In this document: positions 19,080-30,337 of the stretch, in pieces | How the letters are laid out: each line of letters starts with the position of its first letter | Numbering within the stretch: position 1 is the stretch's first letter | NCBI RefSeq assembly: GCF_001661345.1 | Contig: NW_017962926.1 | Location: forward strand, 124,001-188,000 | Length of the DNA stretch: 64,000 nt | Direction of reading: 5' to 3' | From: Ascoidea rubescens DSM 1968 | Taxonomy: Eukaryota; Ascomycota; Saccharomycetes; Ascoideales; Ascoideaceae | Program-made: the position numbers and the translations under genes | Notes under the pieces: model-generated | The model's database searches: none | Seen by the model: only the letters and a program-made list of their open reading frames with translations | Told to the model about the DNA's origin: nothing

Positions 19080-22000
19080 TTACACAGCTTTGTCAAGAAG
19101 ATAGTTCGTTGCTGCTTCCAAATCTCCTTTATATTTTTTTAAAGATCGAATTGCTTCGTCTTTTGGAAACCCCATTCCAATCAACTCTTGTACAGAAAAT
19201 TCTTCTTCTGCGCTTCCAAGCTCTTTGTTCACTTTTCCATTAAAGCTTGTTTTCAAATTGGAAGGGATGTCGGATTTCGGATCTCTCGAAAATCCTCCAA
19301 CAAAATCACTGTTTTCATTTTTGCGGCCTCCATTATTCAAACTATTGCTTCTTACTGTGCTTATTATGGAATTGTTCAAACCAGCACTCTTTTCAACACC
19401 TGGTTCATTATCCAATCCCATGAATAGTTGGTCCCACTCATTATTGGACATATTATTCTTAGTAGTAATCCCAACAGAGTCTGCAGCTGGCTTTTTAGCC
19501 TCGTGTGCTACATTTTCATAAAAATCATCTGAAAAATCACTAAATCCCCTTTTTGTAACTTCATTCTTAAAAAATTCATTTTCATCGTCATCGCTCTCTT
19601 CAAGTTTGGCTTTCTCTAATCCCTTAAACTCGTCTTGAAACAAATCCGTTTTGCTATCTGTTTTTTTTTTGTCAATACCAACAGTTTTATTATCCTCATT
19701 TGAAAAATCAAAGAATGAGCTAGAAAACTCCTCAGAAAATCCCACTGGCTTTACAGAGTTATTTCCAAGAGGATGTTGATCAAAAATCGAATCAAAATCA
19801 TCAAATGCTGTCTTAATACCTTCCTCAGACTCTTTTGATTTTAGGTCTTTTTCAACAATAGTCGGTTGCATGTTGTTAAATGCATGGTCAAAATCAGATC
19901 CAAAATTGGGATTAAAGTCAAAATCATTCTTGTTTTTACTGTCATTCACAGAATTACCAAACAAGTCACTTTTCAAAACTGCGTTCTTTTCAGAAGGGAT
20001 TTCGGGGGAAGAGAAATTCTTATCAGCTTTATTTACTTCTGTAAATGATTTATCAAACTCCAACGAATCGGTTTTTATAGTATTTTTTGGTTTTTCAGTT
20101 GGAGTGATCGTTAAATCTGAAAATTGCTGTTCAAAACCATCAACTTCCTTAATATTAGGAATAGGTTTTGTGTGCTTGTCCGAAATTGAATTTGAAAAAA
20201 AAGCATCCTTGCCTGATTTATCAAAATTATCATTCATGGGTGTTTTGAATACACTTTGGTCGTCATCTGAGCTGGAATAATCATCGCCATTCTCCAACTC
20301 TTGAATTGGGGGAAACTCTTCGTCAAATTTAAAATTGGAAGATTTCAACCCATCAAATTTACTGCCACTCTGTTTCGACATATTTTCCACGTTTGAAGTT
20401 AACAGATCATTGTTGGCTGGATTTTCTTGATTTTTCTTAGTTTTATCATCTGAAATGTCTTTCAAACCAACAATCTCGTATGAATCTTCACTTGATGACC
20501 CAGTTGTGTGGTTTTTAATGGTAGCAGGTTGCGGAGTAGACATAGGGTTAATATGTGAAATCTCCATCTCTTGCTCAAATCCTCTGGGGTGCCTTTCAGG
20601 CAAAGTATCTGAAGTGCTTTCCGATTTTTTCTCAATTGTACTAGAAGCAGAACTAGACCTGCTATTTGTGTCATCATCTCGAACTGACATAGGTGCGTTG
20701 TTTTGAATAGAGGAAGTGATTGATTCAGGTCTGGGGAAAGGCAAACTAATAACTGGGTTAACTGCGCTTATTTGTGTTGTCACCATATCAGATGGAAGAG
20801 GAGAAGTAACTGAAGATCTGGGACTTTGATTGCAATTACTCATAGAGTTTTGATACGTAGTGTTTGAAACTAATGAGCTATCTTTTTTATCAACTGAGCC
20901 ATCAAGATCTTTTTTATTCAAATCTGGAAATTGATTCTCAAAATCAGTTTTAGAAGAAAATGAATTGTCATTTTTTTCATTGACTGGTTTATTAATATCA
21001 TCAGCATCCTCCATATTATTTAATTTAAAAGTGTTCTTTGGAATTCCTTCGTTATTATATGAGTTATTTGAATCTTTGTTTGATCCTAGTAAATCAAAAA
21101 ATGGATTGGTGCTGGACATAGTGGTAGCAGCAGGCGTAATTTGATGTTTATCAAAGCCGGATCTATTTGCTGATGACAAGTCTATATCATTATCTCTCTC
21201 AATAGTATTATAAAAGGTGGAAGCTAAAATTGAAGATGATTCAGATTCAACTAGTTTATTACTCAAAATATCTTTTTCACCGGGCGCAATCACTGTATCA
21301 CCTATAAAACCAGGGTTTATGGTTTCAATAGAAACATCGTTCTGACTACTAACACCTCTAGCTTTATTTTCCAAAATTTTGGTGGCTTCAAACTCCTTAT
21401 CTAAATCTTTGTCTAAATTTTCATACTCTTTTCTGTTATTAACCACTTTATCCCGATTGACTTCAATCTGTCTTTCTTGAACAAAATTAAATTGTTTTTG
21501 TTCTGATAATTTTTTTTTCAATGTATTAATTTGTTCAACCAAATCGTCACTTTCAGCAGTCAAGGATCCTAACTGTTCACGGAAAACTGCACTTTCTTTC
21601 TGAGTCTCATTGTATTCTACCTGTAAATTCTCAAGTTCAATTTGATTTGAATGATATTTGGTTTGCAAGTCATTTAATTCTTGAGTTAGTAGATCATTTT
21701 CCTTTTTGGCATCAAACAAGAGTGATTTTACTTGATTACTTCTATTTAATTCTTCGTTATATATTTGACGCAATTTATTAATTTGATCTTGCAAACGAGA
21801 TTTATTATCAACAGCCTCAGTTAATTCAGTTGCAGCAATTTGGTTTTTTTGTTCCAATTCTCTAGTTTGATTGGAAACAGATTTTAATTGATTGGTTAGG
21901 TTGGCAACTTCTAAATTTACATTTGTGAGTTGACGAGACAAATCCTTATTTGTTTCTTCAGCCTTCGAAAGTGATTTTTCGGCTTCTTCAACCGCTGTGC

Positions 22001-23723
22001 GTTGATTTTGGTTTCTAATAGAACTGGATAAATCAAGAGCGTTGATGTTTGGATCTAATGAAGGTTTTTGATTTGGAGGTGGTGGGGGAGCCCTTCGGTT
22101 ATAATCAATACTTTTTGAAGTTGGATCGTCCTCACTTTCATCACTGTCTTCTAGCAACAAAGAGGGAGATTCGGAGAATTTTTTGTTCCCGCTAGTAAAT
22201 TGCTGTTGCAACTGTTGACCAAACCGAGATGATGGAGTAAATTTTTGAAAAGTTGTTGCTGATCTGGCAACAGGAGGAGGTGGGGGTTTTTGCTGGGCAG
22301 GTTGAGTGAAAAGAGAGCCAGCTCTAGCAATCTTTGAAGATTGTGTAGAGTTTGAAGCAAGATCAATGGAGTTTTCTGGAAGCGGTGGAACGGGTATTGG
22401 TTTGTTTGGTATTGATTCTGGTGTGCCAAAAATATCAACTAAATCATTCATCGAGCTGCCCTGACCTGTAGTTAAAGGTGTTTGAATTGATGAAGAAGGA
22501 GCAGCAAAGATATCACTATTTTGAGGTTGCAATGTTAAATTTTGAAGATGAGAGTGTGAAGGGTCATTCTTAATACTTGATATTAAGGATTGAGGAATGG
22601 AGTCAATGGTTAAATTCGCACCTCTTAATCGTCTTTGAGTGAGAAACAAAGCTACAGAAAATTCTAGAAGTGAAAAATAGCCAGTATTTTTTAGATCGGA
22701 TAAATCCCAAATTTTAGCTAAATCTTCTTTGGGTAGTTTAGAGCTACCTAGAAATGTGGCAACTTGGGTAGGAGACAATAAATTTTTTTTTTCCTTATCC
22801 AACTTGTTAAATATAGAATCAAATTGAACTCTTTGCTGAGGGGTAATTGCCCATTCGGATATTGTGGTGGTAGAACCAGTAGAATTATATGACAATGGAA
22901 AATTACCGGTGAGATTTTGAGAAACAGTAGTCAAAGAAGACGAAGCTGAAATGGTAGGCTTTCTTGAGGGTAAAGTAGGAGGTATGGTTTGTTGAGAGAG
23001 CAAGTTCTGTTGTTGTTTGTTTGAGCTTAAAACCAGATTTATTTTTAGCCACATTTCATTAGGAATTGAGGTTGGAACTTGTTTGATTAATCCAGTTAAA
23101 AAGGAATTGATTAAAAACATAGACAGAATGAATTCTTCTTTAGTTAAGGTGCCTTTATTTCCTCTATCAACTATGTTCCAAATTTGGCCCAAAACAATAT
23201 TAGGAATATTTGATTTCAAAAAAATAGATCTAGCTTGCATACCAGATATCAAATGAGAGTGATTTGGAACAAGATTGTCAAAAAGTTGAGAGTATTGAAG
23301 GATTTCTTCATTGGATATTGTGAGAGATGTAGATAATGAGGAAGAGAGATTATTACTAGTGATTGGATTAAAAGAGTTGCCAGTGGCAGCAGGAGAAATA
23401 ACAGAGTTTTTTTTGGCGCCATTAAAACGAGCTACAGGACCGGCAATGTTTGCTAAAGAAGGAGACAATTTTTTACCACTTTGGACATGAGCGATTAATC
23501 TCATTGCAACGATAAAATCGGTTTGTGTTAAAAAGCCATTGTTGTCTTTATCAGCAATCTGCCAAATTTTGCCTAAAGTGACGGGTGATAAGGAAGAATT
23601 CTCAAAAGTAGATCTCGCAACTTCTCCAGTAACAATTCCTAAGGTTTCAGGATCCAAGGACTTGAATATCTTTGAATATGCGATTTTTTCTTCTGCAGTC
23701 AAAGGTTGTTGGATAGAGGACAT
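19080..23723 (-). CDS. EDE1: Ede1-like endocytic scaffold (three EH domains, coiled coil, UBA)
   Basis: 1547 residues from an ATG at 23723 (S. cerevisiae Ede1 is 1381). Three EH domains lie at about 10-100 (with a calcium-type loop DKDNNGFLTQTDF), 133-225 and 292-375. Proline runs follow (QKPPPPPVA near 480, APPPPPNQKP near 545), then a Gln/Asn-rich coiled coil at ~570-790, a long acidic disordered region with a TNPFFDLL motif near 880, and a C-terminal UBA (~1505-1546, VQELIGMGFPKDEAIRSL). Ede1 is the early-arriving endocytic protein that binds NPF-bearing adaptors through EH domains and ubiquitinated cargo through UBA. All its hallmark domains are present in order. It sits between ATP10 and the WSC gene on the same strand. 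Confidence 0.97.
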   Translation of the reverse strand: MSSIQQPLTAEEKIAYSKIFKSLDPETLGIVTGEVARSTFENSSLSPVTLGKIWQIADKDNNGFLTQTDFIVAMRLIAHVQSGKKLSPSLANIAGPVARFNGAKKNSVISPAATGNSFNPITSNNLSSSLSTSLTISNEEILQYSQLFDNLVPNHSHLISGMQARSIFLKSNIPNIVLGQIWNIVDRGNKGTLTKEEFILSMFLINSFLTGLIKQVPTSIPNEMWLKINLVLSSNKQQQNLLSQQTIPPTLPSRKPTISASSSLTTVSQNLTGNFPLSYNSTGSTTTISEWAITPQQRVQFDSIFNKLDKEKKNLLSPTQVATFLGSSKLPKEDLAKIWDLSDLKNTGYFSLLEFSVALFLTQRRLRGANLTIDSIPQSLISSIKNDPSHSHLQNLTLQPQNSDIFAAPSSSIQTPLTTGQGSSMNDLVDIFGTPESIPNKPIPVPPLPENSIDLASNSTQSSKIARAGSLFTQPAQQKPPPPPVARSATTFQKFTPSSRFGQQLQQQFTSGNKKFSESPSLLLEDSDESEDDPTSKSIDYNRRAPPPPPNQKPSLDPNINALDLSSSIRNQNQRTAVEEAEKSLSKAEETNKDLSRQLTNVNLEVANLTNQLKSVSNQTRELEQKNQIAATELTEAVDNKSRLQDQINKLRQIYNEELNRSNQVKSLLFDAKKENDLLTQELNDLQTKYHSNQIELENLQVEYNETQKESAVFREQLGSLTAESDDLVEQINTLKKKLSEQKQFNFVQERQIEVNRDKVVNNRKEYENLDKDLDKEFEATKILENKARGVSSQNDVSIETINPGFIGDTVIAPGEKDILSNKLVESESSSILASTFYNTIERDNDIDLSSANRSGFDKHQITPAATTMSSTNPFFDLLGSNKDSNNSYNNEGIPKNTFKLNNMEDADDINKPVNEKNDNSFSSKTDFENQFPDLNKKDLDGSVDKKDSSLVSNTTYQNSMSNCNQSPRSSVTSPLPSDMVTTQISAVNPVISLPFPRPESITSSIQNNAPMSVRDDDTNSRSSSASSTIEKKSESTSDTLPERHPRGFEQEMEISHINPMSTPQPATIKNHTTGSSSEDSYEIVGLKDISDDKTKKNQENPANNDLLTSNVENMSKQSGSKFDGLKSSNFKFDEEFPPIQELENGDDYSSSDDDQSVFKTPMNDNFDKSGKDAFFSNSISDKHTKPIPNIKEVDGFEQQFSDLTITPTEKPKNTIKTDSLEFDKSFTEVNKADKNFSSPEIPSEKNAVLKSDLFGNSVNDSKNKNDFDFNPNFGSDFDHAFNNMQPTIVEKDLKSKESEEGIKTAFDDFDSIFDQHPLGNNSVKPVGFSEEFSSSFFDFSNEDNKTVGIDKKKTDSKTDLFQDEFKGLEKAKLEESDDDENEFFKNEVTKRGFSDFSDDFYENVAHEAKKPAADSVGITTKNNMSNNEWDQLFMGLDNEPGVEKSAGLNNSIISTVRSNSLNNGGRKNENSDFVGGFSRDPKSDIPSNLKTSFNGKVNKELGSAEEEFSVQELIGMGFPKDEAIRSLKKYKGDLEAATNYLLDKAV

Positions 23724-24227
23724 GGTAATGAAGAACCGGTAAACTAAAAGAGCAAAGTTAAAACAGTAGAGAGTACGATAGAAAGAAAATCAAAACAATA
23801 ACCAAAAAACTAAAACCAAAAGATCAATCTAATCTAATCAGGAAAGTAAAGGAAATTTGAAACAAAAACAACAATTCTATGAGCATAAACTGAAGTAATG
23901 TTACTGTTTTTGTTGCTGGATATTCAAGAGAGAGATTAAATAGCTAAACAGCGATGGATGAGTGTTCAATCCAAAGAGATGTTGAGTCGCGACTTTCAGA
24001 ATCGCTAAGAAACAAAGTGGCCATGTGACTGAGATGCTGTATTTGGGATGGGTCCAACACCTCCGAGGGTACAGCCATGGATTCAAGACCAACCGGAAGT
24101 AGAATAGGGGGATGAGCTATCTATTTACAAAAACATGAACATTATCCGCGCAGGGGTTGTTGAAAGAGGACTGGATATAGGGCGTGAGTAAAAGGGGGCT
24201 GGTTCCAGCAGAGACCCCCTGCGTTTT
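23724..24227. other. Intergenic: EDE1 promoter and ATP10 3' side
   Basis: About 500 bp. The EDE1-proximal part is A-rich on the plus strand. I see no distinct regulatory motif or RNA gene. Confidence 0.5.
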
Positions 24228-25187
24228 TCAAAGGCGCCTTTCAGCAAGTTCGTTTTCCAATCCCTTGACAGCTTTCCAAAGAGATTTGTATTCTCCATCG
24301 CTGGGATTTCCACAACATGCGTACCTGATTTTGCACTCATCGTCAACCAAGTATATGTATCCTGTAACAAAGTTCTTCAACCAAAGATCTGCTGCAATAG
24401 CCGTCGTAAAGTTTTTCTTGTTAACTAAAAGATACTTGTTCCATCTTTCTTCTGGTAGAGATTTTTTAATTATCCTTTTGTTTATCAAATTGATGAGCAA
24501 CTTTTTTAGGGCCGAGTTGTAAATACTGAGATCCACAATCTGACAGTTGGGATATTCATTTTTGAAAACAGTTTCGTAGGTTGATTTATTTAGAAATGTG
24601 TCATTTTTGGAGTTTTCATTTTCATTTATAAATCGAAAATACGTTTGTGTTACTTCGTCTCCAATTACAGAAGAGTACACCCTGACTATCGATATTTGAC
24701 CCTTCAACAAACTCGTGGTACAAACGTCTTGATTACTGAGAGACTCTCCATATATATTGGGAAAGTACAAAGCTTTTTCTCTTTTGAAATACGATATCGG
24801 TGACTTGAAGATTTTCCCATTGGTTTTACGAAACACATGCAAATCATATATTTCACTATTTTTAATTTCTTTCATAATGTCTTCTCTTTCCAATTTTTTC
24901 TTGTCCTTGTCGAAAAACTGGTTGACAGTCAAATTTTCCAACTTTTTATTTTCTTCGATTTTGGGAGCTTTGATCTGGCCAATTGGTTTATCCACTGCCA
25001 ACACTTTGAATTGTCCAGGAGTTGAATCTTTAATACTTTTCAAGCTGCTAACAAAACTGTTTGGGGAGGAGGAAAAGCATCTTAACCTCGATGCATTTAG
25101 GGTGTTTGATCTCTGTACAATTTCTCTGTGGAAGCTTGACCAAATAGCATACTGCTGTACATAGTTTCGGCTTATAATCCAGCTCAT
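24228..25187 (-). CDS. ATP10: Mitochondrial ATPase assembly factor Atp10
   Basis: 319 residues from the ATG at 25187. The N-terminus is basic and Ser/Arg-rich without acidic residues for about 45 residues, fitting a mitochondrial presequence. Landmarks of the Atp10 family are the segment GQISIVRVYSSVIGDEVTQ near residue 165 and the C-terminal part with a transit GYIYLVDDECKIRYACCGN near 285, followed by SLWKAVKGL. Atp10 is an inner-membrane chaperone that helps assemble subunit 6 (Atp6) into the Fo sector of ATP synthase. Length is near the yeast protein (279), with a longer linker. It is divergent from GND1 across about 560 bp. Confidence 0.85.
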   Translation of the reverse strand: MSWIISRNYVQQYAIWSSFHREIVQRSNTLNASRLRCFSSSPNSFVSSLKSIKDSTPGQFKVLAVDKPIGQIKAPKIEENKKLENLTVNQFFDKDKKKLEREDIMKEIKNSEIYDLHVFRKTNGKIFKSPISYFKREKALYFPNIYGESLSNQDVCTTSLLKGQISIVRVYSSVIGDEVTQTYFRFINENENSKNDTFLNKSTYETVFKNEYPNCQIVDLSIYNSALKKLLINLINKRIIKKSLPEERWNKYLLVNKKNFTTAIAADLWLKNFVTGYIYLVDDECKIRYACCGNPSDGEYKSLWKAVKGLENELAERRL

Positions 25188-25750
25188 TTTGAGAGTAGAT
25201 TTTGTCAACTGCAAGCCCTAGTAGCTAACTCGCCTTGTCTTCATCTACTGCTTTCTCTCTGGCTTTTTTGATCTTAGGAAAGCCAATCAGTTGAAGAGAG
25301 ATGGTGCACGTGCAGCGGATGTGATTGATGCTCCAGCTCTGGTCTGGCCGAATATCTCTGATGAGACATCTCCTCCAACGCCCATCACTGCTTTGCGTCT
25401 TCTGAAAAAACTAGCCCTAGGCCTGCTTTTCGCCAGCACCAGATCTTTTTGAAATCATCAAACCCAACATCGCCATCCACCAAATAGATAAACAGCATGC
25501 TCGGCTCCAGTGCTTCCAATCCTCCTCCACCCCCAGCAGATAGCTATATGCTTTTCGACGTCACATGCCCACGTACGATTGCTTTGTCTGTTCCATCATC
25601 AAGATATAAATTCCAACAATTTCTCACCAACCCCTTACTTCCTCTCCTAATCGCTAATTGATTGGTTATACCACTTTCATTCTGTTGATATATTCAATCT
25701 ATTACACATCTGTGTGTTTTTACTTTTGCAATCTCCTTGAACATTGTCCA
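25188..25750. other. Divergent promoter region of ATP10 and GND1
   Basis: 563 bp shared by two leftward/rightward genes. The middle (25,250-25,580) is GC-richer and carries CACGTGCAG at 25,307. The GND1-proximal 130 bp is pyrimidine-rich, as in strongly expressed yeast genes. Confidence 0.6.
25307..25315 (+). promoter_or_regulatory. CACGTGCAG motif
   Basis: An E-box extended by CAG. The same 9-mer occurs at 37,020 and 38,613, in another divergent promoter. A bHLH factor such as Cbf1 is the natural candidate. This is an inference from the core only. Confidence 0.45.
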
Positions 25751-27343
25751 ATGGCCAGTTACGCTCATTTAATTCCAACGTAAGTCAATTTCATTTCAGA
25801 TCACTGCCATTTATTCACTTTTTACTAATTTTCTCAATCAATCAATTTTTTAATCAATTGTTCTCTTCTTAGTGCTGATTTTGCTCTAATCGGTTTGGCT
25901 GTTATGGGTCAAAATTTGATCCTTAACGCTGCTGACCATGGTTTTACTGTTGTCGCTTACAACAGAACTGTATCCAAAGTTGATCTTTTCTTGCAAAATG
26001 AAGCCAAGGGTAAATCCATCATCGGCGTTCATTCAATTCCTGAATTAATTGCTAATTTGAAAAAACCAAGAAGAATCATGTTATTGGTCAAAGCTGGCTT
26101 TGCTGTCGATGCGTTCATTAATCAACTTTTACCTTATTTAGATCAAGGTGACATCATTATCGATGGTGGTAACTCTCATTTCCCCGATTCCAATAGAAGA
26201 TACGCTGAATTAAAAGAAAAGGGCATTTTATTTGTTGGTTCTGGTGTCTCTGGTGGTGAAGAAGGTGCAAGATATGGTCCTTCTTTGATGCCTGGTGGTC
26301 ATGAAGATGCCTGGCCACATCTTAAAAACATTTTCCAATCAATTGCCGCCAAATCTGATGGTGAACCTTGTTGTGATTGGGTAGGCCCTGCTGGCGCTGG
26401 TCATTACGTCAAAATGGTACACAATGGTATCGAATACGGCGATATGCAATTGATCTGTGAAGCTTACGATATCATGAAAAGAGTCGCCAAATTCACTGAT
26501 AAAGAAATCGGTAACGTCTTTGCCAAATGGAATACTGGTGTTTTAGACTCATTCTTGATCGAAATCACAAGAGACATCTTATTATATGATGACGTGGATG
26601 GCACTCCATTAGTCGAAAAGATCATGGATACTGCTGGTCAAAAGGGTACCGGAAAATGGACTGCTATTAACGCTCTAGATCTAGGTATGCCTGTCACTTT
26701 GATCGGTGAAGCTGTCTTTTCAAGATGTTTATCTGCTATCAAAACAGAAAGAGTTAAAGCTTCAACTCTTTTAACTGGCCCACCAATCCCAGACGGCATT
26801 GTAACTCCAGAAAATAAAGACCAATTTGTTGATGATTTAGAACAAGCCTTATATGCTTCCAAAATCATCTCCTACACTCAGGGTTTCATGTTGATTAGAG
26901 AAGCCGCTAAGGAATACGGCTGGAAATTGAACAATCCTGCCATTGCCTTGATGTGGAGAGGCGGTTGTATCATCAGATCTGTCTTTTTGGCTGAAATTAC
27001 AAAAGCTTTTAGAGAAACCCCAGATTTGGAAAACTTGCTTTTCAATCAATTTTTCAAATCTGCTATTGAAAAAGCCCAAGCTGGCTGGAGAAAGACCTTG
27101 GTCTTAGGTATTCAATACGGTATTCCAACTCCTGCTTTCTCAACTGCTTTGGCATTTTACGATGGTTACAGATCTGCTCGTTTGCCAGCTAATTTATTAC
27201 AGGCTCAAAGAGATTACTTTGGTGCTCATACTTTCAAGGTCTTACCAGAAGCTGCATCTGATAACTTGCCATTAGGTGAAGATATTCACATCAACTGGAC
27301 CGGTCGTGGCGGTAATATTTCTGCTTCCACTTATATTGCTTAG
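25751..27343 (+). CDS. GND1: 6-phosphogluconate dehydrogenase, decarboxylating (spliced)
   Basis: Two exons, 25,751-25,779 and 25,873-27,343, give 499 residues. Splicing joins MASYAHLIP(T) to [18 protein letters not shown], restoring the NADP-binding GLAVMG motif that all 6PGDHs have at their N-terminus. Further landmarks are [35 protein letters not shown] (catalytic Lys loop follows in [16 protein letters not shown]), GTGKWT, and a tail ending INWTGRGGN. The enzyme oxidatively decarboxylates 6-phosphogluconate to ribulose-5-phosphate with NADPH in the cytosolic pentose-phosphate pathway. The sequence is very close to yeast Gnd1, and codon use looks strongly biased, as in a highly expressed gene. 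The N-terminal extension of a few residues comes from exon 1. A (TA)n run follows the stop. Confidence 0.98.
25780..25872 (+). other. Spliceosomal intron of GND1 (93 nt)
   Basis: 5' splice site GTAAGT at 25,780, branch-like TACTAAT at 25,823-25,829, and 3' splice site TTCTTAG ending at 25,872. Exon 1 contributes 29 coding bases and the frame is exact across the junction. Without it the conserved N-terminus of the enzyme would lack a start codon. Confidence 0.92.
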
Positions 27344-27451
27344 GATTCTTTTGATATATATATATATCTAATTTTTATTTTTCAATATATTTACTAATTT
27401 AACCGAATACAATCAAAAGAACGCTTGCTTCAAGAAGCAGTTTCATAAAAC

Positions 27452-27511
27452 CGGGTAATTTGAAAAAAAAATATATTTTTCAGTTTCATAACGACACTAA
27501 AAAAAATTTTT
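27452..27511. promoter_or_regulatory. ERB1 promoter elements: Reb1-type site and RRPE-like tract
   Basis: CCGGGTAA (reverse of TTACCCGG) at 27,451-27,458 and an A8T5 tract at 27,499-27,511 lie 50-110 bp before the ERB1 start. AAAATTTT-type RRPE elements are typical of yeast ribosome-biogenesis genes, matching the product. No PAC element was found. Confidence 0.5.
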
Positions 27512-27557
27512 AAAATTCATCCTTCATCTTTTGGCCCAAATATTAATTCTTCTGAAA

Positions 27558-29924
27558 ATGTCCATTAAAAAATTGAAAAATAATATAGAACTTCCCACTA
27601 AACATGAAGCAGCTGACATAATTCGTAAGAGAAAAAATGATTCCGAAGTTTCAGCTTCGAAAACTGAAACCCAGGAGGAAGAAAAGCAAGAGCTTGAAAA
27701 TTTAATGAATCAGATTAAAGAATCAGATCTTGATCAGTCTGATCTTGAATCAAATTATTTTTCAGAATCATCGATAGAATCGGAATCAGAATCAGATATA
27801 CAATCAGAATCAGAACCAAATTCAAAGGAATCCAAACAAAATAATGATGATGTAGATTCCTATTCGGATTCATCTGATGAGGAACAAAATTTCAATACTA
27901 TTGGCAACATTCCTTTATCAGCTTATGATGAATATCCACATATTGGATACGATATTAATGGGAAAAGAATTATGAGACCTGCTCAAGGCTCTGCATTGAA
28001 TCAGTTACTCGATTCAATAGACTTGCCTGAAGGTTGGACAGGTCTATTGGACAAAAACACCGGCTCATCTTTAAAATTGACAGATGAAGAATTACAATTG
28101 ATTAAAAAAATACAGAAAAATGAAAATGTCGATGAACATATGGATCCTTATGAACCTACAATCGAATGGTTTTCAAGCAAAACCCAAATCATGCCAATAA
28201 CTGGCGTTCCTGAACCAAAGAGACGTTTTATCCCATCCAAGCACGAAGCAAAAAGAGTGATGAAAATAGTGAGAGCAATTAGAAATGGATTTATCTTAAC
28301 TCCTAAACAAGTGAGGGAATTGAAAGAAAAAGAAAAAGAACAAGAAAATAACTATGATTTGTGGGGAGATGGATTAGGAGAAAACAAAGATCATATAATG
28401 AATTTAAGAGCTCCAAAATTGCCACCTCCAACCAATGAAGAAAGTTATAATCCTCCGGAAGAATATTTGATGACTAAAGAAGAGCAAGATGCATGGCTAA
28501 ATATGGATCCAGAAGACAGAGATAAAAATTTCTTTCCCAAAAAATATGGTGCTTTGAGAAAAGTTCCTGGGTACAGTGAAAGTTTAAGGGAAAGGTTTGA
28601 AAGATCTTTGGACTTATATTTAGCTCCAAGAGTCCGTAAAAATAAGTTGAATATTGATCCAGAATCGTTAATTCCCGAATTGCCTTCACCAAAAGATCTA
28701 AGACCATTTCCAATATTTTGTTCAACTATATTTACTGGTCATAAAGATAAAATAAGGACGATTTCTATTGACCCGACAGGATTATGGTTAGCAACAGGTT
28801 CAGACGACGGAAGTGTGCGAATTTGGGAAATATTGACTGGAAGAGAAGTCTATAAAATTGAACTTGTGCCAAAAGAAGATTTAAACGAGACGCACATTGA
28901 ATCATTAGAATGGAATCCAAATCAAGAGGCAGTTATTTTAGCTATAGCAGTAGGAGAAACTATTTATTTGATTGTTCCTCCAATCTTTGGATTTGGTTTA
29001 GAAAACAAGAGTAAATTATTAATTGAGCAGGGCTACGGTTACCAGAAATTCGGACTGCAAAATAAAACTCATCATATTGGTATTAATGATAGTAAACAAG
29101 AAAATAAAGATGACAATGAAGAAGAGCGAGATGATGATGAAGATGATGAAGATGATGAAGATGAAAATGAGAATAATGGTGAGAGTAGCAGCAAACAACT
29201 CGGAAAACAAGTTGGAAAATGGGTTAAACCAAATAAAATACAGGAATCTTTGGGGGTTTCTATTGTGGTTAATACATCAAAAGTGATAAAAAGGTTGTCA
29301 TGGCATAGAAAAGGTGATTATTTTGTTACAGTTTCTCCTCAAGGAGCCAACAAGTCAGTCATAATTCATCAATTATCAAAACATTATTCTCAAACTCCAT
29401 TTAATAAAAGTAAAGGTATAATAATGGATGCTAAATTTCATCCAATTAAACCTGAGTTATTTGTTGTTTCTCAAAGATATGTTAGGATTTATGACTTGGC
29501 TAAACAAGTTTTGTTCAAAAAATTGCTTCCAGGGGCAAGATGGTTGAATAGCATTGACATTCATCCTGGAGGAGATAATTTAATTGCATCATCATTTGAT
29601 AAAAGAGTATTATGGCATGATTTAGAGTTGTCTAATACACCATATAAAACATTACGATATCATGAAAAGGCAGTTAGAAGTATTAAATTCCATAAAGGGG
29701 GTTTACCACTATTTGCATCTAGTAGTGATGATGGAAGCATACATATATTTCATGGAATGGTTTATGATGATTTGATGACGAATCCATTGCTAGTTCCGTT
29801 AAAGAAGCTCAAAGGACATAAAATAAAGAATTCATTGGGTGTCTTGGATTTAATTTGGCATCCTAAGGAAGCGTGGTTATTTAGTGCTGGGGCAGATGGT
29901 GCAGCTAGATTGTGGACTACGTAG
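27558..29924 (+). CDS. ERB1: Ribosome biogenesis protein Erb1 (BOP1)
   Basis: 788 residues from the ATG at 27,558 (yeast Erb1 is 807). An acidic Ser/Glu-rich N-terminus (~50-125) is followed by the BOP1 N-terminal domain ([13 protein letters not shown] near 135, [18 protein letters not shown] near 225, [18 protein letters not shown]-like segment near 320) and a C-terminal WD40 propeller starting near 395 ([21 protein letters not shown]). A very acidic Asp/Glu loop interrupts the propeller near 515-545. Erb1 works with Nop7 and Ytm1 in 27S pre-rRNA processing and 60S maturation in the nucleolus. The domain order and signature segments are complete. The upstream RRPE-like tract fits co-regulation with ribosome biogenesis. 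Confidence 0.97.
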   Translation: MSIKKLKNNIELPTKHEAADIIRKRKNDSEVSASKTETQEEEKQELENLMNQIKESDLDQSDLESNYFSESSIESESESDIQSESEPNSKESKQNNDDVDSYSDSSDEEQNFNTIGNIPLSAYDEYPHIGYDINGKRIMRPAQGSALNQLLDSIDLPEGWTGLLDKNTGSSLKLTDEELQLIKKIQKNENVDEHMDPYEPTIEWFSSKTQIMPITGVPEPKRRFIPSKHEAKRVMKIVRAIRNGFILTPKQVRELKEKEKEQENNYDLWGDGLGENKDHIMNLRAPKLPPPTNEESYNPPEEYLMTKEEQDAWLNMDPEDRDKNFFPKKYGALRKVPGYSESLRERFERSLDLYLAPRVRKNKLNIDPESLIPELPSPKDLRPFPIFCSTIFTGHKDKIRTISIDPTGLWLATGSDDGSVRIWEILTGREVYKIELVPKEDLNETHIESLEWNPNQEAVILAIAVGETIYLIVPPIFGFGLENKSKLLIEQGYGYQKFGLQNKTHHIGINDSKQENKDDNEEERDDDEDDEDDEDENENNGESSSKQLGKQVGKWVKPNKIQESLGVSIVVNTSKVIKRLSWHRKGDYFVTVSPQGANKSVIIHQLSKHYSQTPFNKSKGIIMDAKFHPIKPELFVVSQRYVRIYDLAKQVLFKKLLPGARWLNSIDIHPGGDNLIASSFDKRVLWHDLELSNTPYKTLRYHEKAVRSIKFHKGGLPLFASSSDDGSIHIFHGMVYDDLMTNPLLVPLKKLKGHKIKNSLGVLDLIWHPKEAWLFSAGADGAARLWTT

Positions 29925-30337
29925 TTTTATTAATATTAAAACGGATAAGCTTAAGTTTTATTGCTGGATTGTCTTTTTTGTTGTTTTTGTTCATTTTGTT
30001 GATTTGACAACTAAATGTTTGGTAATATCATGTAGTTTTTAATTGCATCAACATTTATTAAAGTTTAAGGGTGAACTAAAAAATAAAAAAATAAAGATTA
30101 GAAGATTAGAGGATCAAAAACTAAAAAATAGAAAATAGAAAATAGAAAATGAAAAATAAAGTGAAACAAAGTAAAAAACACTTGTATAAATAAGACCTAA
30201 TTAACAGAAAATTCAAATGAAAATTCAAATGAAAATTTAAAATAAAAAAACATAAAGGGAAAAAACACATTAAGAACATTTTAACAGAATAAAAATTGAA
30301 TATTTTATATATATAATGTAGTATATAATATAATTAA
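29925..30337. other. Convergent intergenic, A-rich with short tandem repeats
   Basis: 413 bp between two gene 3' ends. It contains short A-rich tandem repeats (AAAATAG at about 30,120-30,150 and AATTCAAATGAA at about 30,208-30,236) and a TATATATA run near 30,305. These probably hold 3'-end formation signals. No gene is seen. Confidence 0.6.
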
